The notes beneath the pieces were generated by a model. The model saw nothing but the letters and a program-made list of their open reading frames with translations. It had not been told where the DNA came from and did no database searches. 45,303 nt of DNA from CAYFPO01 sp964345035 (GTDB taxonomy: Bacteria > Fidelibacterota > Marinisomatia > SCGC-AAA003-L08 > GCA-002704045): assembly GCA_964345035.1 (NCBI GenBank), contig CAYFPO010000016.1, forward strand, positions 1 through 45,303, given 5' to 3'. The translations under genes were made by a program, and so were the position numbers. Numbering within the stretch: the first letter of the stretch is position 1; each line of letters begins with the position of its first letter. Below, piece by piece: positions 16,300 through 22,506 of the stretch.

Positions 16300-17681
16300 G
16301 CGATTACACCTCCTTTCAAATTTTTAACAGATTTGAAATTATTTTCCAGCAATAAACGACAGATTTTTTCTGATCTCACACCTGATTTACAGTGGACAAT
16401 GATATCAGATTCCGTATCAAATTCATTTATATGATCCGTAACTTCTCGCATCGGTATATGAGTTGTACCTGGAATTTTTGCAATGGCTAGTTCAAATGGT
16501 TCCCGAACATCCAGAACGGTAATTTGTGATTCAGTATCCATCAAGGATTTCAGCTCCTGAACCGTGATTTCCTGAACATTATTTGATTTTTCCTGCTCTT
16601 GTATTCCGCAGAATTCTGTATAATCAATGAGTTCAGTGATAGACGGATTATCCCCGCATACTACACAATCTGGATTTTTATTGAGAGACAATTCATTAAA
16701 TTCCATTGTCAATGCATCAAACAGCATAAATCTGTTTTTCAATGTGGTACCGATTCCTGTAAGTATTTTAATTGTCTCATTTGCTTGAATACATCCAATG
16801 ATACCGGGCAGTACTCCCAACACACCGCCTTCTGCACAGGAGGGAACCAATCCGGGGGGAGGAGGTTCAGGATATAGACACCGATAACATGGTCCATCTT
16901 CAAAATTGAATACCGATGCCTGTCCATCAAACCGAAAAATTGAACCATATACATTTGGTTTTCCCAGGATCACACAGGCATCGTTCACCAGATAGCGGGT
17001 GGGGAAATTATCAGTTCCATCTACTACTACATCATATTCAGATAAAATTTCCAGAGCATTGTCAGAAGTTAGTTGAGTTTTATGGATTTTTATTTCAACA
17101 TAGGGATTCAGTTTCTGTAACCTATCTCTGGCAGAATCCACTTTTGATAGACCCAGAACATCTACTCCAAACAGTATTTGCCTCTGAAGATTGGATTCAT
17201 CCACGACATCAAAATCCACCAGTCCGATTTTGCCAACACCCGCTGCAGTGAGATACATAGAAACGGGACTCCCCAGCCCTCCTGCACCAATAATCAGCAC
17301 AGAAGATGTCTTTAATTTCTTCTGACCTTCAATACCGAATTCCGGTAAAGTAAAATGCCGTGCATACCGACTTAATTCCTGTGGAATCAGATCCGGTAAA
17401 TTATGACTACCGCCGGCGATTGCCGGAATAATTCGAATATCTGCTCCATCCGGAATTTCAGTATTAAGGTTATTTTTCAATCGAATATCCTCACTGTTTA
17501 TGTAAATATTAACAAAATTCCGTAAATTTCCAGAATCATCCAGTAAATGTTTTTTCAATTCCGGATATGACTGAAATAATTCATTCAGTGATTCTGAAAC
17601 TGTATTACCGGTTACTTCAAGTTTTGCTTTTCCGCCTGTAAATTTTCTCAGCGGAGATGGTATAGTCAATATTCCTGCCAT
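16260..17681 (-). CDS. CysO-like sulfur carrier fused to MoeB/ThiF E1 and rhodanese
   Basis: This 473-residue three-part protein starts with a ubiquitin-like carrier (1-91) that resembles mycobacterial CysO (LRKFTGGK, FVNIYINSEDIR) and ends in AIAGG at 90-91. The E1-type adenylating domain (about 100-345) has GAGGLGS (132-138), DGTDNFPTR, zinc Cys at 265/268 and 339/342, and a candidate catalytic C282 in PSCAEGGVLG. The rhodanese domain (about 370-470) has HCKSGVRS with C431. In mycobacteria CysO and MoeZ (E1+rhodanese) are separate: MoeZ forms the CysO thiocarboxylate used by CysM. Here the diglycine is internal and followed by SHNLPDL, so cleavage after Gly91, perhaps by the adjacent JAMM peptidase, would be needed to free it. 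Its ATG overlaps the JAMM gene's stop (TAATG). Confidence 0.9.
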   Translation of the reverse strand: MAGILTIPSPLRKFTGGKAKLEVTGNTVSESLNELFQSYPELKKHLLDDSGNLRNFVNIYINSEDIRLKNNLNTEIPDGADIRIIPAIAGGSHNLPDLIPQELSRYARHFTLPEFGIEGQKKLKTSSVLIIGAGGLGSPVSMYLTAAGVGKIGLVDFDVVDESNLQRQILFGVDVLGLSKVDSARDRLQKLNPYVEIKIHKTQLTSDNALEILSEYDVVVDGTDNFPTRYLVNDACVILGKPNVYGSIFRFDGQASVFNFEDGPCYRCLYPEPPPPGLVPSCAEGGVLGVLPGIIGCIQANETIKILTGIGTTLKNRFMLFDALTMEFNELSLNKNPDCVVCGDNPSITELIDYTEFCGIQEQEKSNNVQEITVQELKSLMDTESQITVLDVREPFELAIAKIPGTTHIPMREVTDHINEFDTESDIIVHCKSGVRSEKICRLLLENNFKSVKNLKGGVIAWAKEIDPTIPTY

Positions 17682-18115
17682 TAAAATACTCCTTTAATTT
17701 GAATTTTTTCTTCTATAAATTTTGTTCTGTCTTCTGCAAGCTGCCAAGACCGGTAACTTTTCATTTTTCCTTTTCTTATGGAGATGATGATATAACTGAA
17801 TCCGGGCCAGGCATGGGCTCTGTCAAATTCTGATGGCTCATCAGGATGGTCCGGATGGGAATGGACAATCCCGACTATGGATTTATCCAGTCTGTCTGCC
17901 TCATCTTCAGCAGATTGATATGCTTTTGGATCAATGAGGAATCTCCGTTCCTGGTTTTCATTAATTGAATTTGAAGATTCAATATATTGATCCGCAATTG
18001 TAAAGTTTCCATTAAACCGACCAAGAAGAAAACCGCAACATTCGTGGGGATAATCCCGTTCTGCATGGTTATTAAACTGATTTACTAAATCGATTGGAAT
18101 TTTAATTTCTGTCAT
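17681..18115 (-). CDS. mec: JAMM/MPN metallopeptidase, Mec-like
   Basis: This zinc peptidase of the JAB1/MPN+ family is 144 residues from ATG 18115. An upstream ATG at 18154 exists, but 18115 is chosen because GGAG sits six bases before it and it follows the cysM stop by one base. All JAMM residues are present: E25 (HECCGFLLGR), H85-S-H87-P, S95 and D98. Mycobacterial Mec releases cysteine from the CysO-Cys adduct after CysM action; the same job is inferred here from the neighbours. It may also free the carrier from its fusion partner, since JAMM proteins cut after a Gly-Gly in ubiquitin-like proteins. Confidence 0.9.
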   Translation of the reverse strand: MTEIKIPIDLVNQFNNHAERDYPHECCGFLLGRFNGNFTIADQYIESSNSINENQERRFLIDPKAYQSAEDEADRLDKSIVGIVHSHPDHPDEPSEFDRAHAWPGFSYIIISIRKGKMKSYRSWQLAEDRTKFIEEKIQIKGVF

Positions 18116-18116
18116 G

Positions 18117-19010
18117 TTATCTCCATAATCCTGAACTGAAATATCGGTCACCAAAATCGTTCATCAAAGTTGCGATCACTCCCGAACCGATTACCTCTGC
18201 CAATTTGAAACATCCGGATAGATATGCTCCGGATGACTGACCAATAAATAATCCGGATTTTGCAGCAACCATGCAGCATTCTTTGGCTTCATCTGCTGTG
18301 ACATCAATCCATTCATCCACTACGGATTCATCAAAAATTTCCGGAATAATATTTTCGGGAGACCCCAATGGCTTTAATCCTTCTACTCCCGGCCATTCTT
18401 CAGGTCGGATTGCTACGATGGTAATTCCCTTATATTTCTCTTTCAGCCGTCTCCCAATTCCGGTGATACTTCCGCCTGTTCCCACACCTCCCACATAATG
18501 GGTGATAGGTTTTGCGATTTGGGTTATCAATTCTTCTGCAGTACCGTAATAATGTGATTGCCAGTTATTTTCATTGGCATATTGATCACAGAGCCAGTAA
18601 TCTGCAGGATTTTTTTCATAAAGCTCATGAACATACCGCAATGCTTCATCGTACCCTTCCACTGGATCGGTTTGGATTAATTCTGCTCCGTGAGATTTAA
18701 TCCGCTGTTTGCGTTCTTCACTGGCATTTCCAGGTATCACTATGGAAACTTTTTTCCCTAATGCACTGCCAATCATTGCATAGGCAATACCTGCATTACC
18801 GCTGCTGCTATCTAAAATTGTAGCACCGTTTTTAAGTTCACCGGAGTTTACCGCATTCATCAACATCCGTTTCACCGGCCGGTCCTTGAGAGAGCCGCCG
18901 GGATTCATCCATTCTGCTTTTGCATACATTTCAATGTTTGTTGAGTCCTTCAGGAGAAACCCAAGATCAAGCAATGGTGTATTTCCGATTAAATCCAGTA
19001 TATTTTTCAT
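18117..19010 (-). CDS. cysM: PLP-dependent cysteine synthase, CysM-like
   Basis: This 297-residue fold-type II PLP enzyme has Schiff-base K42 in NPGGSLKDR, SSSGNAGIAYA (substrate loop), GVGTGGSITGIG (phosphate loop) and SSGAYLSG. Together with a JAMM peptidase and a CysO-like carrier downstream, it most likely takes sulfur from the carrier thiocarboxylate and condenses it with O-phosphoserine or O-acetylserine; the preferred acceptor is not decidable here. It is slightly short for the family (about 300-323). The gene is the first structural gene behind a cysteine-codon leader and terminator (19031-19170), so transcription should fall when cysteine is plentiful. The ribosome site before ATG 19010 is weak (TTGGAAA). 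Confidence 0.9.
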   Translation of the reverse strand: MKNILDLIGNTPLLDLGFLLKDSTNIEMYAKAEWMNPGGSLKDRPVKRMLMNAVNSGELKNGATILDSSSGNAGIAYAMIGSALGKKVSIVIPGNASEERKQRIKSHGAELIQTDPVEGYDEALRYVHELYEKNPADYWLCDQYANENNWQSHYYGTAEELITQIAKPITHYVGGVGTGGSITGIGRRLKEKYKGITIVAIRPEEWPGVEGLKPLGSPENIIPEIFDESVVDEWIDVTADEAKECCMVAAKSGLFIGQSSGAYLSGCFKLAEVIGSGVIATLMNDFGDRYFSSGLWR

Positions 19011-19030
19011 TTTCCAATTGTCCGGTAAAT

Positions 19031-19066
19031 AAAAAAACCCTCAGACTGAGCCAGTCGAAGGGTTTT
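19031..19066 (-). terminator. Intrinsic terminator of the cysM attenuator
   Basis: On the minus strand AAAACCCT pairs with AGGGTTTT, and an inner GACT/AGTC stem closes a GGCTC loop. A U-G pair and one mismatch lie between the two stems. The 3' arm runs into seven consecutive T. It lies between the leader stop codon (19093) and the cysM start (19010), with no gene of its own to terminate other than the leader. Confidence 0.88.
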
Positions 19067-19092
19067 AAAAAATCAATGCAATTTTTAGATAC

Positions 19093-19170
19093 CTATCCTG
19101 GCACAGTCCTCCCGTACTGTCTGCAACAACAACAACAACAAGTCGCCAGATTTGGTTTTTTAGTATTCAT
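19093..19170 (-). CDS. Poly-cysteine leader peptide
   Basis: This is a 25-residue ORF reading MNTKKPNLAT, six consecutive Cys (five TGT then TGC), then RQYGRTVPG and TAG. An AAGGG ribosome site lies five bases before ATG 19170; a second ATG at 19173 in the same frame is possible but too close to it. The peptide has no targeting or domain features, as expected for a sensor whose translation rate, not product, matters. Its stop codon lies five bases downstream of antiterminator strand 2, a position from which a terminating ribosome could mask that strand. It controls the cysM-mec-cysO::moeZ operon by attenuation (inferred). Confidence 0.88.
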   Translation of the reverse strand: MNTKKPNLATCCCCCCRQYGRTVPG

Positions 19171-19195
19171 CATCGCCCTTAAATTAAAACCGGTA

Positions 19196-19250
19196 TTGTT
19201 TCCATGCAAGAATAAATTAGCCGATTACAATTACAGGTGATAAATATCAC
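19196..19250 (-). promoter_or_regulatory. Candidate promoter and 14-bp palindrome upstream of the cysteine leader
   Basis: Upstream of the leader ORF the minus strand has TATTCTTG (19214-19207), close to the TAnnTTTG -7 element of Bacteroidota-type promoters, with TTG-containing sequence some 20 bases further up. A palindrome GTGATA-AA-TATCAC (19237-19250) overlaps the yhhN stop codon and could be an operator. Start site and regulator are not known. Confidence 0.35.
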
Positions 19251-19945
19251 TTCTCACACCCGCAGGAGAGGATAGACATCACCATACCCCACTGCCCCAG
19301 AATGTAAATAATGAAACTGTATCCACGGATACCAGCGAATAAATCTCCCCGAAAAAGCGTATTCCCCAAAAGGATGTCAGAAACCGCAAACAACACTGCA
19401 CCAAGAGCCGCAAGGATAAATTCAGACCGAAGCCCATACAATACAATTGCATACGCTGCCATTAAGGTTAATAATATTCCGTAAACCACGGAGCCGAACA
19501 TTAGAGTACTGGGCATATCCGCAGTGTACACACAGAACCGCCAGAGCAGAAAACTGATGATTAATGTTGGAATGATCACTCGAATAAACGGGGAGAAATC
19601 CGCGACCTTATCCAAAATGGATTTAAATGCACCGATGTATAGAACATGACCAATACCAAAAATCAACATTCCCCATATCACATAGTTTTTAAAGGGTAGA
19701 ACACCCATCATGGTGAGATCACCCAAAAATCCGAACACCATACCGAAGAAAATCCATCTGGCATAGGTGTAACATGGTGTATCCACTGTTGATGTTATAA
19801 AAAAATAAAATGCTATTGAAACCAGTAAAAATGAACATAATAACTTCGCTTGTATTGGAAAAAGATGGACTTTATCCTTCCCAAAAAAAGTGGAGACCAA
19901 TAAGATTCCAATTATTGTAGCTAACACTGTGAATGGTATTTTCAT
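19247..19945 (-). CDS. YhhN family membrane protein (lysoplasmalogenase-like)
   Basis: This 232-residue protein consists almost wholly of about eight transmembrane helices. It matches the YhhN/TMEM86 family in length and in motifs such as FGFLGDLTMM, FGIGHVLYI and FAVSDILLG, whose conserved Asp and His residues are thought to form the active site. Eukaryotic TMEM86 proteins hydrolyse lysoplasmalogens; the bacterial substrate is less certain. The start ATG at 19945 has no strong ribosome site. It follows the GxxExxY gene and precedes the cysteine attenuator region, probably as a separate unit. Confidence 0.82.
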   Translation of the reverse strand: MKIPFTVLATIIGILLVSTFFGKDKVHLFPIQAKLLCSFLLVSIAFYFFITSTVDTPCYTYARWIFFGMVFGFLGDLTMMGVLPFKNYVIWGMLIFGIGHVLYIGAFKSILDKVADFSPFIRVIIPTLIISFLLWRFCVYTADMPSTLMFGSVVYGILLTLMAAYAIVLYGLRSEFILAALGAVLFAVSDILLGNTLFRGDLFAGIRGYSFIIYILGQWGMVMSILSCGCEK

Positions 19946-19957
19946 TTATTTGTATCT

Positions 19958-19973
19958 CGCAAAGTACGCAAAG
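19958..19973. repeat. CGCAAAG direct repeats beside the GxxExxY gene
   Basis: CGCAAAG occurs twice in 16 bases here, and GCAAAGTAAC recurs at the other side of the gene (about 20370-20379). Similar GCAAAG-rich flanks accompany GxxExxY genes in other genomes, which suggests they travel as a unit. Confidence 0.45.
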
Positions 19974-19976
19974 AAA

Positions 19977-20363
19977 TTATAAACCATTAACAATTCGAGT
20001 AATACCATTCTTTAACAATGCCACATTGAAATTTAATAATAATCCTAATTTCATTTTTGATAATTTCAAATAGGTTAAAAGTTGTTTCTTATGTACATTG
20101 GATACTGACTCTACAGACTTTAACTCTACAATTACTTTTTCATTCACCAATAAATCAAGTCTGAATCCAATTTCAAGTTTAACATCTGCATAATTTACAG
20201 GAATAGGTTTCTGTTGTTCAACTTTTAATCCTTGTTTGGTTAATTTATGTGTTAAAACATTTTCATATACACTTTCAAACAGACCTGGCCCCAATTCTTT
20301 ATGAATTTCAAATGCAGAATCGAGAATATTAGAAGCCAATTGATTTTCTGTAAATGAATTCAT
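19977..20363 (-). CDS. GxxExxY protein
   Basis: This 128-residue protein of the GxxExxY family carries the signature ELGPGLFESVYENVL, followed by a PD-(D/E)XK-like core: FRLDLLVNEKVIVELKS with Asp, Glu and Lys in order. Length is typical (about 120-135). The biological role of the family is not established; members appear sporadically, often as single genes scattered among core operons and sometimes within rRNA intervening sequences. Here the gene sits between an oxidoreductase and yhhN with CGCAAAG repeats on its flanks, consistent with recent acquisition. No toxin or partner gene is adjacent. Confidence 0.9.
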   Translation of the reverse strand: MNSFTENQLASNILDSAFEIHKELGPGLFESVYENVLTHKLTKQGLKVEQQKPIPVNYADVKLEIGFRLDLLVNEKVIVELKSVESVSNVHKKQLLTYLKLSKMKLGLLLNFNVALLKNGITRIVNGL

Positions 20364-20432
20364 TTTATTTCAAGCAAAGTAACATAATGTTTGATATTCT
20401 CTATGAAAACTTTGTGTACGCTGGGAGAACAT

Positions 20433-21461
20433 TTAATCTGCCTCCCTGAAATCAATGAGGATTTTCCCGAAATTCTTCCTCTCCTGCATATACCTGTGAG
20501 CTGCCGGTGCATTGGTGTATGGGAACACCTTATCAACAATTGGACTGATTTTTCCATCTTCACCAAGTTTTAATAATTCCAGTATTGCAGATTTTACACG
20601 ACCCTGTGCTTTGTCCAGGTAGCCAAGATGGTATCCCATAATTCCTTTATTTTGTGGAATTAGTTTTACCGGGGAAAATTTGGTGATATTCAGCAGCTCT
20701 TTAAACAACACAATCGGATTCAATTTGAATCCACTGACAATTGTTTGATTCCCAAAGACAATTATTTTCCCCAAAGGTGCAAGGCATTTGTAGCTGGTTT
20801 TCCAGCTATTTCCGCCCAACGGATCTGTCACCAGATCAACCCCGCACCCATCAGTAAAGTCCATCACCTTTTCGAAAACATCTTCAGTATTATAGTCAAT
20901 GCAATAATCCAATCCTAAATCTTTCAATTTGTCATGTTTCCATTTAGATGCGGTGCCGATGGTTTTGGCTCCAACAGCTTTAGCCAATTGGATTGCAGCA
21001 GTTCCCACTCCACCGCCGGCTCCATGAATGAGATAAGTTTGTCCGGATTTTAGATTTCCCTGTTCAAACATCATCATATATGCAGTGATGTACACAATGG
21101 GTAGGGCTGCCCCCTGTTCCAGTGAAAATGTGGTGGGTAAAGGAATTACCTTCTTCACTGGAACCACTGCATAGGTTGCATAGGTGTTAAATTTACTCAA
21201 AATGATTACCGGATCTCCCAGCTTTAGATTTGTGACATTGGGTCCCATACTTTCAACTATTCCGCTTCCTTCTGATCCCAAGGGAGCAGGCGGTTTCGGG
21301 GCACCCGGATACAAACGCATCCGTGCCATCACTTCTGCAAAATTGACTCCTGCAAAATTGATTTTAATCCGAACCTCACCTTCACCCGGTTCGGGATCAG
21401 GAACTTCCCGCACCTTCAACACTTCCGGTGGACCATACTTGGATATAAAGATTTGTTTCAT
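20433..21461 (-). CDS. Quinone oxidoreductase-like MDR family protein
   Basis: This 342-residue medium-chain dehydrogenase/reductase has no structural or catalytic zinc Cys, as in quinone oxidoreductases and VAT-1-like proteins. The N-terminal GroES-like domain (1-125) has EVRIKINFAGVNFAEV and GSEGSGIVESMG. The Rossmann domain has HGAGGGVGTAAIQLAK (NADPH loop) and VTDPLGG. The C-terminus AAHRYMQERKNFGKILI is family-typical. It should transfer hydride from NADPH to a quinone or enone. It is first in a minus-strand run with the GxxExxY gene downstream. The true substrate is unknown. Confidence 0.88.
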   Translation of the reverse strand: MKQIFISKYGPPEVLKVREVPDPEPGEGEVRIKINFAGVNFAEVMARMRLYPGAPKPPAPLGSEGSGIVESMGPNVTNLKLGDPVIILSKFNTYATYAVVPVKKVIPLPTTFSLEQGAALPIVYITAYMMMFEQGNLKSGQTYLIHGAGGGVGTAAIQLAKAVGAKTIGTASKWKHDKLKDLGLDYCIDYNTEDVFEKVMDFTDGCGVDLVTDPLGGNSWKTSYKCLAPLGKIIVFGNQTIVSGFKLNPIVLFKELLNITKFSPVKLIPQNKGIMGYHLGYLDKAQGRVKSAILELLKLGEDGKISPIVDKVFPYTNAPAAHRYMQERKNFGKILIDFREAD

Positions 21462-21569
21462 ATATTAATCTATGTTAATTTTGATGAAAAAGTAAATATA
21501 TTAGATATAGTCATCGCAGTTGAAATTACATTGGAATTATTGATCCCAACTCACATCGAACTCTAGGCT

Positions 21570-21641
21570 GTTGACTTGAATACTGATAACAAGATCAATG
21601 TGTTGGATGTTGTGATGATTGTGGATGAGATTTTTATATAA
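21570..21641 (+). pseudogene. Dockerin-repeat remnant
   Basis: On the plus strand 23 codons read VDLNTDNKINVLDVVMIVDE, then IFI and TAA. This is a single dockerin calcium loop plus helix, closely like the tails of the proteins at 13204 and 32297. An in-frame TAG lies two codons upstream and there is no start codon or ribosome site, so it is the stranded 3' end of a lost secreted-protein gene. It fills most of the gap between the oxidoreductase and the SCO1-like gene. Confidence 0.7.
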
Positions 21642-21663
21642 CATTATGTTTGCCGAATTATTT

Positions 21664-22506
21664 TTAGTTGTTCGTCATCACCAAAAAATTACGAATTTCT
21701 TTCTCCACATCTCCTGCCAGCCAACTCATTCCATCATAGGCAGATAGCAGTCTGCCTTCCGGTGAGATCAGCACTGACCGCATTGAGTGACCAATATCAT
21801 TTTCTTGTACACCCCAGAAATGCATTCCGGACTGTCTTGAAATGAGATTCAAGTCATCCAGAAATCCATAACTGCTGAGGAATGTGAGGTTCTCATTGTC
21901 ATCATCCAGTGAACCATATAATTCCTTCATAACAGATGGTGTATCATAAAGGTAATCGAAACTGATCACTACAAATTGGATATTCTCATTTTTCAGGACA
22001 TTAACAAGATATTGGTTTTTTACTACCAATGCCGGGCACATATTGGGCATGGGGCATCTGGTAAACAAAAAGGAAATAAATAAATGCTTACCACTCCAAT
22101 CAGACAAAGATACAAAATTGCTGTCAAGACCAAGGAAGATACCATCATCAATGAGGTCACCCATTTCCAATGGATCATAGGGATCATTTTCCCAATCAAA
22201 GTCTTCTTCAATTACATCAATTTCATTATGGCCTACCACAACAAATTTTCGGGAAAATGTTGTATTGTCTGTAATCACCAGTTGGAAATGAACACTATCA
22301 CCAATTGAAAATTGTGAAAGATCTACAGATTCGTGAATAGTGAACGGCATGGTCATTGCCATCATAAAACCGGGAATTTCATCATGCCTGATCATTAATT
22401 GTTTTTTGTTTTCTTGTATTTCCAGTATGACTCCGCGTACAGTATAAATACGGTCTGAACTACAGGATAGTAACAGGAATAGAATTGTAATGATTAAATA
22501 CTTCAT
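21664..22506 (-). CDS. CusF-like plus SCO1/SenC lipoprotein
   Basis: This 280-residue lipoprotein (lipobox LLLSC near residue 15) has two copper-related parts. Residues ~20-95 resemble the CusF/Cu-binding fold found in cation-efflux systems (PGFMMAMTMPF). Residues ~105-275 are a SCO1/SenC thioredoxin-fold domain. The metal Cys motif is RCPMPNMCP, with five residues between the Cys instead of three, a variant seen in a subset of SCO proteins. The His is in DIGHSMRS. SCO proteins deliver copper to cytochrome oxidase CuA or act as thiol reductases. It overlaps ligA by four bases, suggesting co-transcription; no oxidase genes are in the window. Confidence 0.85.
   Translation of the reverse strand: MKYLIITILFLLLSCSSDRIYTVRGVILEIQENKKQLMIRHDEIPGFMMAMTMPFTIHESVDLSQFSIGDSVHFQLVITDNTTFSRKFVVVGHNEIDVIEEDFDWENDPYDPLEMGDLIDDGIFLGLDSNFVSLSDWSGKHLFISFLFTRCPMPNMCPALVVKNQYLVNVLKNENIQFVVISFDYLYDTPSVMKELYGSLDDDNENLTFLSSYGFLDDLNLISRQSGMHFWGVQENDIGHSMRSVLISPEGRLLSAYDGMSWLAGDVEKEIRNFLVMTNN

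Larger units (their letters stand above)
19031..19173 (-). promoter_or_regulatory. Cysteine-responsive transcription attenuator ahead of cysM
   Basis: Reading the minus strand: a leader ORF with six Cys codons (19140-19123); strand 1 ACAGT (19120-19116), which can pair with ACTGT (19107-19103); strand 2 GACTGTGCCAG (19108-19098); strand 3 CTGGCTCAGTC (19054-19044); then the T-run. Strand 2 is complementary to strand 3 at 10 of 11 positions (one U-U mismatch), forming an antiterminator. This excludes the terminator hairpin at 19034-19066, whose arms use the same bases. A ribosome stalled at Cys codons would cover strand 1, freeing strand 2 to pair with strand 3 and allow read-through. With ample charged tRNA-Cys the ribosome reaches the stop, covers strand 2, and the terminator forms. 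This is the classical trp/his-type logic with cysteine as signal. Confidence 0.88.

Noticed and set aside
19021..19250. T-box riboswitch or SAM riboswitch ahead of cysM
   Set aside because: No T-box sequence or SAM-riboswitch core was recognised, while an in-frame Cys codon run and complementary strands fully explain the region as a leader-peptide attenuator.
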